NCBI RefSeq assembly: GCF_007097525.1
Contig: NZ_VKDD01000002.1
Span: 1,087,994-1,151,993 of the forward strand
DNA: 64,000 bases
Origin: Thalassomonas sp. M1454
GTDB taxonomy: Bacteria; Pseudomonadota; Gammaproteobacteria; Enterobacterales; Alteromonadaceae
Reading direction: 5' to 3'
In this document: piece by piece, positions 51,725 to 62,240 of the stretch
How positions within the stretch are numbered: position 1 is the first letter of the stretch
How the letters are laid out: the number at the start of each line of letters is the position of its first letter
Notes under the pieces: model-generated
What the model saw: only the letters and a program-made list of their open reading frames with translations
The model's database searches: none
Told to the model about the DNA's origin: nothing
Position numbers and translations under genes: made by a program

Positions 51725-52604
51725 GCATACTTATTTAGAAGAAGAATTTCCTTCGCCTATATTGCAGCTATGGCATACGTTTAAAAAAACGCCGGTGGCG
51801 ATAATAGGTTTAAGTTGTTACTTATTCTTAGTATTTTTAGCTGTTTTTGGCCAATTTATTACTCCTCACTCTGCTGTGGAGATAGGCGATTCATTACTCA
51901 TTCCTCCGGCGTGGAGTGATGAAGGCAATTTAAGTTATTTATTAGGTACTGATGATCTTGGCCGTGATATGCTTTCACGTTTGATCCATGGTACCTCCCT
52001 CACCTTTGGATTAAGCTTTTTGGTCGTTATTATTGCATTAGTCATAGGTGTGGTAATTGGCTCCATTTCTGCTCTTAGCCGAGGGGTTAAAGCCAGTTTC
52101 CTTACCCACTTTTTAGATGTTATTTTATCGATCCCATCGTTATTACTCGCCATTATCATTGTTGCCATCTTAGGCCCAGGTCTAGAAAATATCTTATGGG
52201 CATTGGCATTAGTTTCTATACCGCAATTTGTGCATGTTACTCGTATAGCGATTAAAGAAGAGCAGAAAAAAGGTTACGTGCTAATTCCAATTTTAGATGG
52301 TGCTAGTGAGTTAAGAGTTTTAATTACTTCAATTTACCCAAACATCATCGATAAAATCATCATTCAAGCAACTTTAGCCCAATCGGCGGCAATTTTAGAT
52401 ATCGCAGCCCTTGGTTTCTTAGGCTTAGGCGCACCTATCCCAATGCCGGAATGGGGCTCAATGTTAGCAACTTCATTAGATTTATTTTATATCGCGCCAT
52501 GGACTAGTTATTTCCCTGGGTTAGCCATTCTATTTTCGGTTATTGTCACCAACTTAGTTGGTGAAGGCTTACGTCATTCATTGAAAACACAAAAAGAAAG
52601 CTAA
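51714..52604 (+). CDS. sapC: SapC-like ABC transporter permease
   Basis: Second permease subunit. The ATG at 51714 gives MAREHTYLEEEFPSP and has AAAGGA about 9 nt upstream; a longer reading from 51663 lies wholly in sapB and is rejected. OppC-type features: DDLGRDMLSRLIHG, the EAA-like loop YVLIPILDGASELRVL, and AILDIAALGFLGLGA. Length 296 matches SapC. The stop overlaps the sapD start by one base. Confidence 0.93.
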   Translation: MAREHTYLEEEFPSPILQLWHTFKKTPVAIIGLSCYLFLVFLAVFGQFITPHSAVEIGDSLLIPPAWSDEGNLSYLLGTDDLGRDMLSRLIHGTSLTFGLSFLVVIIALVIGVVIGSISALSRGVKASFLTHFLDVILSIPSLLLAIIIVAILGPGLENILWALALVSIPQFVHVTRIAIKEEQKKGYVLIPILDGASELRVLITSIYPNIIDKIIIQATLAQSAAILDIAALGFLGLGAPIPMPEWGSMLATSLDLFYIAPWTSYFPGLAILFSVIVTNLVGEGLRHSLKTQKES

Positions 52605-53593
52605 TGAATTTACTTGATATTAAAAATTTGAGCATTGAGCTAACCAGTACAGGTGAGAATATTCTTGCTGTTGATCGCGTGTCATTAGCTATTAAAGAAG
52701 GTGAATTTCGTGGTTTAGTAGGTGAATCAGGTTCAGGTAAATCAATTTTAGCACAGGCAATTATTGGCGTACTTGATGATAAATGGACCGTTCATGCCGA
52801 CAGATTTCACTGGCAAGGTATTGATTTATTACGCTTATCAATTGAAGAGCGTAAGCAAATTATTACCCGTGATGTAGCGATGATCTTTCAAGAGCCAATG
52901 AGCTGTTTAGATCCTACCAACAATATTGGCGATCAAATTGAAGAAGCTCTTGATCAAAGCCAGTTTAGCGGTAATTTTTGGCAACGACGAAAACAACGCA
53001 AAACAGCTGCGATTAAGTTATTACATAAAGTTGGCATTAAGCAGCACGAAAAAATAGTTAAAAGCTACCCTCATCAGTTAACTACAGCATTTTGCCAACG
53101 GGTAATGATTGCTATCGCTTTAGCCAAACGCCCTAAATTACTCATAGCAGATGAGCCAACAGCATCAATGGAAGCAACCAACCAAGCGCAAATATTTCGC
53201 TTGTTAGCTAGCTTAAATCAATTAAAAAACATGTCTATTTTATTGATTTCACATGAGCTAGAAAAAATTAGTCACTGGACTGAAAACTTAACGGTAATGT
53301 ATTCAGGGCAATTTGTTGAAGCCGGCTCTACCGAGCAAATATTTAACACCCCTTTTCATCCTTATACTAAAGCGTTAATGGATAGCACCCCGCGTGCAGA
53401 TAGAGTTATCGGCAAGAAAGAAAAATTGGCCACTCTACCTGGCACAATCCCTGTACTGCAGCATTTACCTATAGGTTGTCGTTTAGGCCCTCGTTGTCCT
53501 AATGCACAGAAAAAATGTGTTATAGCGCCACAAATTGAGTCATTTCATGGCCATCAAGTAAGTTGCCACTTCTCACATCGTAAGGATTACTAA
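52604..53593 (+). CDS. sapD: SapD-like ABC transporter ATPase
   Basis: ATP-binding subunit with Walker A GESGSGKS (about residues 40-47), Walker [11 protein letters not shown], and the oligopeptide/dipeptide C-terminal extension ([14 protein letters not shown]). The ABC signature is degenerate ([16 protein letters not shown] in place of LSGGQ), which is also the case in E. coli SapD. In E. coli SapD also supports Trk potassium uptake; whether it does so here is unknown. Confidence 0.93.
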   Translation: MNLLDIKNLSIELTSTGENILAVDRVSLAIKEGEFRGLVGESGSGKSILAQAIIGVLDDKWTVHADRFHWQGIDLLRLSIEERKQIITRDVAMIFQEPMSCLDPTNNIGDQIEEALDQSQFSGNFWQRRKQRKTAAIKLLHKVGIKQHEKIVKSYPHQLTTAFCQRVMIAIALAKRPKLLIADEPTASMEATNQAQIFRLLASLNQLKNMSILLISHELEKISHWTENLTVMYSGQFVEAGSTEQIFNTPFHPYTKALMDSTPRADRVIGKKEKLATLPGTIPVLQHLPIGCRLGPRCPNAQKKCVIAPQIESFHGHQVSCHFSHRKDY

Positions 53594-53595
53594 TT

Positions 53596-54378
53596 ATGGG
53601 TAGCCTAATAGAAGTTAATAACCTAAGTAAAACCTACAAAATAAAATCGAGTTGGTTTAATAAGAAAAAAGTGGAGGTGCTACAGCCTTTATCTTTTAAA
53701 CTCGATGCAAGGGAAACTTTAGGCGTTATTGGTGAAGTTGGCTCTGGTAAATCAACACTTGCTAAGTTGCTTGTTGGCGCGGCTCGCCCAACTAATGGTG
53801 AAATACTATTAAATGGTCAGTTACTACAAACAGGAAACTTTAAGCAACGCTGCCAACACGTACGGATGATTTTCCAAGATGCAGCAAATACGCTTAATCC
53901 AAGCTTAACCATTCGTCAGCAATTAGAAGAGCCATTAAAATTAAACACGCGCATGGACTTAGACGAACGTAATCAAGCAATACGGGCGACATTACAAAAA
54001 GTAGGCTTACTTCCCGATCATATGCATTTTTACCCTCATATGTTCTCTGGAGGGCAAAAACAGCGTATATCTCTAGCCAGAGCCATCATATTGCAACCAC
54101 AGCTAGTTATCTTAGATGAGGCCCTTGCAGCGCTTGATTTATCAATCCGCGCACAAATGATTAATCTGTTATTAGATTTACAAGAGCAAATGGGCTTGTC
54201 TTACTTATTAATTTCTCACGATATTGGCGAAGTTGAACATTTTTGTGACAAGTTAATGGTATTACGTGACGGTAAAGTTGTTGAATATGGCACCACCCAA
54301 GAAGTCATTGCCAATCCAAAAGATAAGTACACTAAAAAGCTTATCCTTTCACAAAAAAAACGTTCAAGCTTTAGCTAA
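53596..54378 (+). CDS. sapF: SapF-like ABC transporter ATPase
   Basis: Second ATPase subunit, 260 residues, with Walker A GEVGSGKS (about 44-51), a normal signature MFSGGQKQRISLARA, and Walker B LVILDEALAALD. It starts 2 bp after sapD and ends the pspF-sap unit. A CAAGGTGTC palindrome and a shared terminator follow. Confidence 0.93.
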   Translation: MGSLIEVNNLSKTYKIKSSWFNKKKVEVLQPLSFKLDARETLGVIGEVGSGKSTLAKLLVGAARPTNGEILLNGQLLQTGNFKQRCQHVRMIFQDAANTLNPSLTIRQQLEEPLKLNTRMDLDERNQAIRATLQKVGLLPDHMHFYPHMFSGGQKQRISLARAIILQPQLVILDEALAALDLSIRAQMINLLLDLQEQMGLSYLLISHDIGEVEHFCDKLMVLRDGKVVEYGTTQEVIANPKDKYTKKLILSQKKRSSFS

Positions 54379-54394
54379 CCCCCAACAAACATTT

Positions 54395-54417
54395 ATCAAG
54401 GTGTCTGACACCTTGAT
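54395..54417. repeat. Third CAAGGTGTC/GACACCTTG palindrome
   Basis: Perfect 11-bp inverted repeat ATCAAGGTGTC around a single T, 16 bp after the sapF stop. Same sequence as the copies next to cysC at 17911-17983. Confidence 0.85.
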
Positions 54418-54442
54418 TACTTTTTAGTTAAAAATCATCCAT

Positions 54443-54469
54443 AAAAAAAGCTGCCGAAGCAGCTTTTTT
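54443..54469. terminator. Bidirectional terminator between sapF and ppiD
   Basis: Stem AAAAAAAGCTGC / GCAGCTTTTTT, loop CGAA, with T-runs on both strands; it serves the convergent sapF and ppiD genes. Confidence 0.88.
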
Positions 54470-54488
54470 AAGCGTTAATTATTCTCAA

Positions 54489-56378
54489 TTAAAACTGAGG
54501 AGAATTACTTGGTAAGTTACGAGTGATTTCGGCTTGCGCTTTTAAATCTTCAATGTAACCTTCAAACGTTGCTTGTGATGCACTCATCACTTGCTGTTCA
54601 CCTAAGTTAGCGTCAGTTTCAGCAGCAACACCAGCCGTAACTTTAGTTACTTGTACAACACTGTAATCGCCATTGTTTAATGCAGCTACACCTGCAGAAA
54701 CCACACCTTCAGTTGGGTGAGCTAATAAAAATGCTTGCTTAGTTACGTTACCATCAATTGTGCCACCTACGCGAGGTACATCTGCAACGGCAACAAACTG
54801 TGTAGCACTAACATCTTCACCAGCAACTAATTTAGCTAATAAGCTGTCTGCTGCTTGTTTCGCTTGCTCTGCCGCTTTAGTGCTTACTAATTGAGTCTTA
54901 ATCATCTCACTAACTTGCGTTAATGGCTGAGTTGCCGAAGGCTTGTGCTCTAATACTCGTACAACCATTGCTGATTCATCAGTTGCTACTTCAATCACTT
55001 CTGAGTTTAGGTTATCAAGTAACACGTCATCAGAAAATGCTGCGCTAATAACTTCAGCGTTAAATGGTGCCATAGCAGCGCCTCTTGTTAACCAAGGGCT
55101 TTGTTTAATTTCTGCATTAACAACACTTGCTGCTTCATCTAATGAATCAGGCGATTCAAAAGCAACTTCTGCTAACTCACCTTGTAATGCATAGAAAGTT
55201 TCAAGCGCTTGTTCTTGCTTAAGTAACTCAGTAATTTCAGCTTTAACTTCAGCAAATTCCTGAGTTGTTACAGCTTCTAAATCAGTAAGTTTAATGATGT
55301 GGAAACCAAAGTCAGTTTTTACAACTGAGCTTAAATTATTGTCTAATGTTAAAGCAAATACAGCTTCATCAAAGTTAGGATCCATGCTGCCTTTTTCAAA
55401 CCAGTCTAAGTCACCACCGTTATCACCACTAAATGTGTCAGCCGAGTGTTGCTTAGCAAGTGCAGCGAAGTCTTCACCTGCTTGAATTTTAGCTAGAATA
55501 TCTTCAGCTTGTTGCTTAGCTGCAGCTTCATCGTCAGCAAATTCGATTAAGATATGCGATGCACGACGACGTTCAACAGTTGAGTACGAATCAATGTTGT
55601 CTTGGTAGTAATCATTTACTGCATTTTCAGCAAGAGTTACATCAGCTTTAAGGGCGTTAATATCTAAGTGCACATATTCAAGCTTAATTTGCTCAGGCGT
55701 TGCAAAACGAGCAAGGTTAGCTTGGTAGTACTCATTAACTTCATCTTCTGAAACATCAACACTAGCTTTAAATTGTTCAGCTGAGATAGTTGCATAGTTA
55801 ATATCACGAGTTTGGTTAGCTAATTTAACCGCAATATCTTGCTGGTAAGGTAAGCTAAACTCTGACGCCATAATGCTGTTGATTAATTGACGACGAGTCA
55901 TGTCTACACGTAAATAGTCTCTAAACGCAGTAGCTTGGTAGAAACCAGCTTGATTGATCACCATTAAGTAACGGTTGTTATCGAATTTACCGTCAATTTG
56001 GAACTCAGGCGTTGTTAAAATTGCTTGTTTGATTTGCTCATCACTTACACGGATGTTTAATTTTGCCGCGTGTTGGTCAAGTAACAATTCATTGATTTGT
56101 TGCTCTAAAACATTAGTGCGTAAATTTTGCATGTACAGCTCATTACCAGCTAACTGGTCAAACATTTCACCGTACTGTTGTTGCATGCGGTTACGTTGAT
56201 TTTGATACGCATTATCAAACTGTTGTTGACTGATTTTGTCACCGTTAACAATAGCAACTGATGTATCAACGTTATTGTTATAAGTACCTACACCAGCAAA
56301 TACAAATGTGGCAATAACTAGGCCTAAAATTACTTTAGCAGTAATACCACTAGAGCCTTCTCTGATTCTTTCTAACAT
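54489..56378 (-). CDS. ppiD: Periplasmic folding chaperone/isomerase PpiD
   Basis: Membrane-anchored chaperone at the Sec translocon. One N-terminal membrane helix (VILGLVIATFVFAGVG, about 16-31), a SurA-like N-domain (NAYQNQRNRMQQQYGEMF), a parvulin domain (about 265-365, ASHILIEFADD to FGFHIIKLTD) and a C-terminal helical domain. Length 629 is normal. It is downstream of hupB, as in E. coli, and carries its own upstream gap of 327 bp. Confidence 0.95.
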   Translation of the reverse strand: MLERIREGSSGITAKVILGLVIATFVFAGVGTYNNNVDTSVAIVNGDKISQQQFDNAYQNQRNRMQQQYGEMFDQLAGNELYMQNLRTNVLEQQINELLLDQHAAKLNIRVSDEQIKQAILTTPEFQIDGKFDNNRYLMVINQAGFYQATAFRDYLRVDMTRRQLINSIMASEFSLPYQQDIAVKLANQTRDINYATISAEQFKASVDVSEDEVNEYYQANLARFATPEQIKLEYVHLDINALKADVTLAENAVNDYYQDNIDSYSTVERRRASHILIEFADDEAAAKQQAEDILAKIQAGEDFAALAKQHSADTFSGDNGGDLDWFEKGSMDPNFDEAVFALTLDNNLSSVVKTDFGFHIIKLTDLEAVTTQEFAEVKAEITELLKQEQALETFYALQGELAEVAFESPDSLDEAASVVNAEIKQSPWLTRGAAMAPFNAEVISAAFSDDVLLDNLNSEVIEVATDESAMVVRVLEHKPSATQPLTQVSEMIKTQLVSTKAAEQAKQAADSLLAKLVAGEDVSATQFVAVADVPRVGGTIDGNVTKQAFLLAHPTEGVVSAGVAALNNGDYSVVQVTKVTAGVAAETDANLGEQQVMSASQATFEGYIEDLKAQAEITRNLPSNSPQF

Positions 56379-56705
56379 GTATGTCTCTTTATTTTTGGAC
56401 TTATACCGAGTAATTAACGACTTGGTATTATGCCACTTATAGAATGGGCATTAAATTTTGGATTACGCGATTGTAGCAAACACTTTGCTCAGCTTGAAGT
56501 GTAATAATTAAAAAGATTCGGTTATTTTTCAATAAAATTTGGCTGATGTTAGTAATTACTAAAATAGTTAAGCTAAAAATGCTCGCTTTAACTAAAAACC
56601 ATAGCTTTTTTCATGGGCCCTAAAGGTAAGTTTTAAGGTTGTTTTAGTATTTTTAGGCAAAAAAAAAGCTGACCTAAGCCAGCTTATTTTTAACTAAAAC
56701 GAATC
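56379..56705. other. Intergenic region between ppiD and hupB
   Basis: 327 bp without a gene. It contains the imperfect palindrome ATACCGAGT / ACTTGGTAT (about 56404-56429), close to the ppiD start and related to the repeats at 7633 and 59920, and the hupB terminator. The ppiD promoter must lie here but was not identified. Confidence 0.5.
56661..56690 (-). terminator. Terminator of hupB
   Basis: A-run, stem AAGCTG / CAGCTT with an 8-base loop, then T-rich sequence on either strand, 16 bp after the hupB stop. Confidence 0.75.
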
Positions 56706-56978
56706 TTAGTTGACTGCATCTTTAAGCGCTTTACCGGCTTTAAATGCAGGAACTTTAGCTGCTGCAATCTCAATAGTTGCACCAGTTTGAGGATTACGAC
56801 CTGTACGAGCTGCACGGTCACGTACAGAGAAAGTACCAAAACCAACTAAAGCAACTTGCTCACCTGACTTTAATTCTTCAGTAACTGCGTCAGTAAAAGA
56901 ATCTAATGCACGACCTGCAGCCGCTTTAGAGATATCAGCACCAGCTGCGATTTTTTCGATAAGTTGAGACTTATTCAC
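56706..56978 (-). CDS. hupB: DNA-binding protein HU-beta
   Basis: Nucleoid protein that bends DNA. The 90 residues match HU-beta throughout, with [20 protein letters not shown] at the start and the DNA-arm signature [21 protein letters not shown]. The start codon is GTG with AGGGGAAAC upstream; E. coli hupB also uses GTG. It lies between lon and ppiD as in E. coli. Confidence 0.97.
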   Translation of the reverse strand: MNKSQLIEKIAAGADISKAAAGRALDSFTDAVTEELKSGEQVALVGFGTFSVRDRAARTGRNPQTGATIEIAAAKVPAFKAGKALKDAVN

Positions 56979-57313
56979 AATGTTTCCCCTTGGATTGTTA
57001 TTATTTGAAGCGTTAATCTATGCTGCTCTGTTATTGTCAGACCACAAAAATTCAACCAACTTCAATCATGCTAAATAAGAAAAATAATCTTATTTTGGTA
57101 ATTATAAAATTCGCTAATCCCTTGCTTTAACTAAGCTATAAGGGAGTTTAGCTTGGTTTCGATTCTCAGACTATCACAGTATTTGCGTTTGAAAAGAGTT
57201 AATTTCGATTTTTTAGTAACTTTTTTGTTTTTTTAACAAAAAATGAGCAAAACTGCTCATTTTTTGTTAACTCTGCACTACTATCATTAAGATAGAGTAC
57301 GCAAGGCAAGCCC
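56979..57313. other. Intergenic region between hupB and lon
   Basis: 335 bp without a gene. It holds the lon terminator (57233-57270) and, closer to hupB, the A/T-rich hupB promoter region, in which no unambiguous -35/-10 pair was picked. Confidence 0.5.
57233..57270 (-). terminator. Terminator of lon
   Basis: Seventeen-base perfect stem TTAACAAAAAATGAGCA / TGCTCATTTTTTGTTAA with loop AAAC, 43 bp after the lon stop. Confidence 0.85.
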
Positions 57314-59662
57314 TTATTTAACCACAGAAAACTTATCTGGTGATTCCGCTAAAGCAATGTTAAGTACTTCATCAATCCATTTCACCGGATGGATACTAAG
57401 GTCAGCTTTAACATTTTCAGGGATATCTTTTAGGTCGCGTTCGTTGTCATGAGGAATTACTACCGTTTTAATACCACCACGATGTGCCGCAAGTAATTTC
57501 TCTTTTAAACCACCAATAGCTAATACTTCACCACGTAAAGTAATTTCACCTGTCATCGCCACATCGGCTTTAACAGGGTTACCGGTTAAACTAGACACTA
57601 ATGCTGTACACATACCAATACCGGCACTAGGACCATCTTTTGGTGTAGCCCCTTCAGGAACGTGCACATGAATATCACGTTTTTCATTAAAGTCTTCATT
57701 AATACGTAATGTTTCAGTGCGGCTGCGCACAACGGTTAAGGCTGCTTGAATTGACTCTTGCATAACCTCACCTAATGAACCGGTAAATTGTAACTTACCT
57801 TTACCTGGCACCGACGCTGCTTCAATCGTTAGCAACTCACCACCTACTTCAGTCCACGCTAAGCCTGTTACTTGACCAATGCGGTTTTCGTCTTCGGCTT
57901 TACCATAATCAAAGCGTTGCACACCTAAGAACTCTTCAAGGTTATCCTGACTAATGACAACTTGTTTAAGCTCTTTAGTTAGAAGAATTTTCTTCACTGC
58001 TTTACGACATAATTTAGAAATTTCTCGCTCTAAACTACGCACCCCAGCTTCACGAGTGTAATAGCGGATAATGCCAATAATTGCACTATCTTCAATGCTG
58101 ATCTCTTTCTCTTTTAAGCCATTACGTTTAATTTGCTTAGTAAGTAAGTGATTGCGAGCAATGTTAAGCTTTTCATCTTCGGTGTAACCCGATAAGCGAA
58201 TAACTTCCATACGATCAAGTAAAGGACCTGGGATATTCATGCTATTTGAAGTAGCAACAAACATAACATCAGATAGGTCGTAGTCGACTTCTAAGTAATG
58301 GTCGTTAAATGAAGTGTTTTGCTCAGGGTCAAGTACTTCAAGTAATGCCGATGCAGGGTCGCCACGCATATCAGATGCCATTTTATCGATTTCATCTAAC
58401 AAAAACAGTGGATTTTTAACTTCCGCTTTCGCCATTTTCTGAATCAACTTACCCGGCATTGAGCCAATATAAGTACGACGATGACCGCGAATTTCAGCTT
58501 CATCTCTTACGCCGCCAAGCGCCATACGCACGTATTTACGACCGGTAGATTTAGCAATAGATTGTCCAAGTGAAGTTTTACCGACACCAGGAGGACCTAC
58601 TAAACACAAGATTGGACCTTTTAATTGCGTTACTCGCTGTTGTACTGCTAGATACTCAAGAATACGCTCTTTAACTTCTTCTAAGCCGTAATGATCTTTA
58701 TTTAATACTTCTTCAGCAAGCGCTAAGTTGCGTTTTAACTTACTGCGCTTCTTCCATGGCACTGAAATCATCCAATCAATATAACTGCGTACAACAGTAG
58801 CTTCGGCCGACATTGGCGACATCATTTTAAGCTTTTGCAATTCGGCTAAAGTTTTATCTTTAGCTTCTGTTGGCATTTGCGCGTCTTCAATTTTTTTCAA
58901 TAATTGTTCAGCTTCATCTGGCACATCGTCCATATCGCCGAGCTCTTTTTGAATGGCTTTCATTTGCTCATTCAAATAATACTCGCGCTGGCTCTTTTCC
59001 ATTTGTTTTTTAACACGGCCACGGATCTTTTTCTCAACCTGCAATAAGTCAATCTCACCTTCCATCAACGCCATTAGATATTCTAAACGTTGATTTACAT
59101 CGGCAATCTCTAATACGTGTTGCTTGTCTTGCAGTTTAAGCGGCATGTGTGCAGCCATTGTATCGGCAAGTTGCTCAGCATTATCGATTGCCGAGACTGA
59201 AGTGAGCACTTCTGGTGGAATTTTTTTGTTTAACTTAACGTAGCCTTCAAATTGAGACAGTGCAGAGCGTACCAAAACTTCATTGTTTTCATTATCAAGG
59301 TTGGTTGCTTCAAGTATGTCTAGATCAGCAATGAAGTATTCTTCAGTTTCAGTAAATTGCTTAATCGTGGCGCGTTGAGAGCCTTCAACGAGTACTTTAA
59401 CGGTACCATCTGGTAGTTTTAGCATTTGCAAAATAGTTGCCACTGTACCTACTTGATATAAATCTTCAGCAAGCGGGTCATCGACACTTGCGTCTTTTTG
59501 TGCAACTAAAAATACTTTTTTATCATTGTCCATCGCTCTATCTAGACAGCGAATTGATTTTTCGCGGCCTACAAATAAAGGGATCACCATTTGTGGATAA
59601 ACTACAACATCGCGTAAAGCTAATACCGGTGTTTCTATATGTCCTGAATTCTCTATGGTCAT
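57314..59662 (-). CDS. lon: ATP-dependent protease La (Lon)
   Basis: Cytoplasmic AAA+ protease that degrades misfolded and regulatory proteins. N-terminal LON substrate domain ([21 protein letters not shown]), coiled coil, Walker A GPPGVGKT (about 355-362), Walker [10 protein letters not shown] and the Ser-Lys dyad with Ser679 (DGPSAG) and Lys720 (GGLKEK). Length 782 matches E. coli (784). A candidate heat-shock promoter lies upstream. Gene order clpX-lon-hupB is conserved. Confidence 0.98.
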   Translation of the reverse strand: MTIENSGHIETPVLALRDVVVYPQMVIPLFVGREKSIRCLDRAMDNDKKVFLVAQKDASVDDPLAEDLYQVGTVATILQMLKLPDGTVKVLVEGSQRATIKQFTETEEYFIADLDILEATNLDNENNEVLVRSALSQFEGYVKLNKKIPPEVLTSVSAIDNAEQLADTMAAHMPLKLQDKQHVLEIADVNQRLEYLMALMEGEIDLLQVEKKIRGRVKKQMEKSQREYYLNEQMKAIQKELGDMDDVPDEAEQLLKKIEDAQMPTEAKDKTLAELQKLKMMSPMSAEATVVRSYIDWMISVPWKKRSKLKRNLALAEEVLNKDHYGLEEVKERILEYLAVQQRVTQLKGPILCLVGPPGVGKTSLGQSIAKSTGRKYVRMALGGVRDEAEIRGHRRTYIGSMPGKLIQKMAKAEVKNPLFLLDEIDKMASDMRGDPASALLEVLDPEQNTSFNDHYLEVDYDLSDVMFVATSNSMNIPGPLLDRMEVIRLSGYTEDEKLNIARNHLLTKQIKRNGLKEKEISIEDSAIIGIIRYYTREAGVRSLEREISKLCRKAVKKILLTKELKQVVISQDNLEEFLGVQRFDYGKAEDENRIGQVTGLAWTEVGGELLTIEAASVPGKGKLQFTGSLGEVMQESIQAALTVVRSRTETLRINEDFNEKRDIHVHVPEGATPKDGPSAGIGMCTALVSSLTGNPVKADVAMTGEITLRGEVLAIGGLKEKLLAAHRGGIKTVVIPHDNERDLKDIPENVKADLSIHPVKWIDEVLNIALAESPDKFSVVK

Positions 59663-59733
59663 GAAAAAGTCTCTTGGAAAGTGATGAACATCATCAAATA
59701 ATTCTAATTATTATTGATGGCTTTATAATTAGT

Positions 59734-59760
59734 ATATGGGGATAGCTAGAAAGGTTTCAA
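59734..59760 (-). promoter_or_regulatory. Candidate heat-shock (sigma32) promoter of lon
   Basis: On the minus strand TTGAAA (59755-59760), a 13-bp spacer and CCCCATAT (59734-59741) match the sigma32 consensus CTTGAAA-N13-CCCCATNT closely. The start near 59727 gives a leader of about 65 nt. E. coli lon is likewise under sigma32. Confidence 0.75.
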
Positions 59761-59917
59761 TACGTAAATGAAATTTAAACACATTCAGTTAACTTTTGTG
59801 CTATTTCATTGAGTTTTCGCAGTTTAATTTGATAAGCCAGATGCATTTATCTAGCAAAGCATGCAAATGAGAAGTGCTAAGTGCATAACAAATGACCTTT
59901 GTACTTTTAGCGGTTAC

Positions 59918-59967
59918 TTATACCAATCCCATTAAAAATGAGCAGTTAATTAATGGACTTGGTATTA
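59918..59967. repeat. 50-bp imperfect palindrome TATACCAATCCCATTAA / TTAATGGACTTGGTATT
   Basis: Arms of 17 bases match at about 15 positions around a 13-base centre. The element shares its arms with the palindrome at 20537-20571 and its ATACCAA/TTGGTAT ends with shorter ones at 7633 and 56404. It looks like a dispersed, non-coding repeat family. Confidence 0.7.
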
Positions 59968-59989
59968 CTGTATTCTACAGCTTGATCGA

Positions 59990-60011
59990 AAAAGGCCCTG
60001 ACGGGCCTTTT
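59990..60011 (-). terminator. Terminator of clpX
   Basis: Stem AAAAGGCCC / GGGCCTTTT, loop TGAC, followed by TTTTTCG on the minus strand, 32 bp after the clpX stop. Confidence 0.85.
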
Positions 60012-60042
60012 CATTTGCTAATTTAACACCGATTAAATCGTT

Positions 60043-61320
60043 TTATTCGCCATTAGCTTGTTGATCTTGTGATTCAAAAATAACTAGTGGTTTTGACTCA
60101 CCTTTAATTACAGCTTCATCAACCACTACTTTACTAGCATCATTTAATGACGGTAGTTCATACATGGTATCAAGTAACACACCTTCAACAATTGAACGTA
60201 AACCACGAGCACCGGTTTTACGAACCATAGCTTTGTTAGCTATTGCTTTTAATGCGTCTTCTCGGAATTCAAGTTCAACACCTTCCATATCAAACAAAGC
60301 GGTAAATTGCTTAGTTAACGCATTTTTAGGCTCTTGTAAGATTTGGATTAACGCATCTTCGTCAAGTTCAGTAAGCGTAGCAACTACAGGTAAACGGCCG
60401 ATAAACTCAGGGATTAAACCATATTTGATTAAATCTTCTGGTTCAACTTCTTGGAAGTTTTGGGTAAGGGTTTTCTCTTCATCAACGCCTTTCACGGTTG
60501 CGCCAAAACCAATACCACTGTTTTTAGTTGTACGTTGCTCAATAACTTTATCAAGACCAGCAAAAGCACCACCACAGATAAATAAGATTTTAGAAGTATC
60601 TACTTGTAAAAACTCTTGCTGTGGATGCTTACGACCACCTTGTGGAGGCACAGCAGCAATAGTACCTTCAACAAGTTTTAATAATGCTTGCTGAACACCT
60701 TCACCAGATACATCACGGGTAATCGATGGATTATCAGATTTACGTGAAATTTTGTCGATTTCATCAATGTAAACAATACCACGTTGAGCTTTCTCTACGT
60801 CGTAGTCACACTTTTGCAGTAATTTTTGAATGATGTTTTCAACGTCTTCACCAACATAACCTGCTTCGGTTAATGTTGTTGCATCAGCCATGGTATAAGG
60901 TACGTCAAGCATACGAGCTAAGGTTTCAGCAAGCAAGGTTTTACCAGAGCCTGTTGGACCAATAAGTAATATGTTCGATTTACCTAATTCAACGCCGTTG
61001 TGCTTGTCGCCATTGCGTAATCGTTTATAGTGATTATATACAGCAACTGATAAAACTTTTTTCGCATGCGACTGACCTATAACGTAGTCGTCTAGGTTAG
61101 CGCGAATTTCAGCAGGTGTAGGTAACTCTTCACTTTCTGTTTTCGGAGAAATATCTTTTATTTCTTCACGAATAATATCATTACAAAGCTCAACACATTC
61201 ATCACAGACAAACACAGATGGTCCGGCGATGAGTTTACGAACTTCGTGCTGGCTTTTACCACAGAACGAACAATACAATAACTTTTCGTTATCACCGCTA
61301 CCTTTAATTTCATCGGTCAT
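60043..61320 (-). CDS. clpX: ATP-dependent Clp protease ATPase subunit ClpX
   Basis: Unfoldase that feeds ClpP. Four-cysteine zinc-binding domain (CSFCG and CDECVELC), Walker A GPTGSGKT (about 120-127), Walker [11 protein letters not shown], sensor regions and the IGF-type ClpP loop ([11 protein letters not shown]). The start is set at the ATG giving MTDEIKG, matching E. coli; GAGG lies about 10 nt upstream, and a TTG five codons earlier overlaps that ribosome site. It lies 147 bp after clpP. Confidence 0.98.
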   Translation of the reverse strand: MTDEIKGSGDNEKLLYCSFCGKSQHEVRKLIAGPSVFVCDECVELCNDIIREEIKDISPKTESEELPTPAEIRANLDDYVIGQSHAKKVLSVAVYNHYKRLRNGDKHNGVELGKSNILLIGPTGSGKTLLAETLARMLDVPYTMADATTLTEAGYVGEDVENIIQKLLQKCDYDVEKAQRGIVYIDEIDKISRKSDNPSITRDVSGEGVQQALLKLVEGTIAAVPPQGGRKHPQQEFLQVDTSKILFICGGAFAGLDKVIEQRTTKNSGIGFGATVKGVDEEKTLTQNFQEVEPEDLIKYGLIPEFIGRLPVVATLTELDEDALIQILQEPKNALTKQFTALFDMEGVELEFREDALKAIANKAMVRKTGARGLRSIVEGVLLDTMYELPSLNDASKVVVDEAVIKGESKPLVIFESQDQQANGE

Positions 61321-61467
61321 ACGGTTTTTCCTCAATTTATTTCTAGTGATCCTAAGATCTTTGCTGTAACACCAATGGCATTACTCTAAGTATTTCACAA
61401 ATTACGCAAATCACAACTTAGCAAGCTAAATTGCGATTTACATGACTCAAGTATTTAGCTGTGAAAA

Positions 61468-62091
61468 CTAATCTTTTCTTTGAGTTAATATGGCGTCAAC
61501 TAATCCATAATCAACCGCTTCTTGTGCACTTAAGAAGTTATCGCGGTCGGTATCATTAGTTACTTTTTCTAAATCTTGACCTGTATGATCAGCCATTAAA
61601 CGATTTAGCTTGTCTTTAATAGACAGGATTTCTTTGGCATGTATTTCAAAATCAGATGCTTGACCTTGGAAACCACCAAGTGGTTGATGGATCATTACAC
61701 GTGCATTTGGTAAACAAAAACGCTTGCCCTTTTCACCAGCACTTAATAAAAATGCGCCCATACTAGCCGCTTGGCCCATACATACGGTACTTACATTTGG
61801 TTTAATAAACTGCATTGTATCGTAAATTGCCATACCCGCAGTTACGCTGCCGCCTGGCGAGTTAATGTAGATAAAGATGTCTTTATCTGGGCTTTCAGAC
61901 TCAAGAAACAATAATTGTGCAACAATTAGATTAGCCATGTGCTCTTCTACTTGCCCACATAAGAAAATTACTCGCTCTTTTAATAAACGAGAATAGATAT
62001 CAAACGAACGCTCACCCTTAGCCGTTTGTTCAACAACCATAGGCACTAACGCATTTTCAATTGGAGATGAGTTATTATTAGAATTAAACAA
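61468..62091 (-). CDS. clpP: ATP-dependent Clp protease proteolytic subunit ClpP
   Basis: Serine peptidase ring partner of ClpX. The triad is Ser110 (GQAASMGAF), His135 (VMIHQPLGG) and Asp184 (TDRDNF). Length 207 equals the E. coli protein. The start codon is TTG: AAGGA lies 8 nt upstream and no ATG exists before VPM at residue 18, which would remove conserved sequence. The gene lies between tig and clpX in the usual order. Confidence 0.97.
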   Translation of the reverse strand: MFNSNNNSSPIENALVPMVVEQTAKGERSFDIYSRLLKERVIFLCGQVEEHMANLIVAQLLFLESESPDKDIFIYINSPGGSVTAGMAIYDTMQFIKPNVSTVCMGQAASMGAFLLSAGEKGKRFCLPNARVMIHQPLGGFQGQASDFEIHAKEILSIKDKLNRLMADHTGQDLEKVTNDTDRDNFLSAQEAVDYGLVDAILTQRKD

Positions 62092-62113
62092 AGAATGTAT
62101 CCTTAAAAAATAA

Positions 62114-62145
62114 AAATGGCTTATATGTATTCATATAAGCCATTT
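62114..62145 (-). terminator. Terminator of tig, adjoining the clpP ribosome site
   Basis: Fourteen-base perfect stem AAATGGCTTATATG / CATATAAGCCATTT, loop of four, followed on the minus strand by TTTATTTTTT. The T-run touches the clpP ribosome site, and a likely -10 box of clpP lies inside the stem's upstream arm. Confidence 0.85.
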
Positions 62146-62170
62146 AAGCTATTGCGCAAGACAATGTCAA
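62142..62170 (-). promoter_or_regulatory. Candidate clpP promoter overlapping the tig terminator
   Basis: On the minus strand a perfect TTGACA (62165-62170), a 17-bp spacer and TTAAAT (62142-62147, four of six). The predicted start near 62135 lies within the terminator's first arm. Confidence 0.5.
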
Positions 62171-62240
62171 TCAATATACAGCTCTAAAGTAGAAAAACTC
62201 TAGATTGCTATTAATTTAAGCAATACCAAGAGGTATCAGA

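Larger units (their letters stand above)
59663..60042. other. Intergenic region between lon and clpX
   Basis: 380 bp without a gene. Contains the candidate sigma32 promoter of lon (59734-59760), a large imperfect palindrome (59918-59967) and the clpX terminator (59990-60011). Confidence 0.7.
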
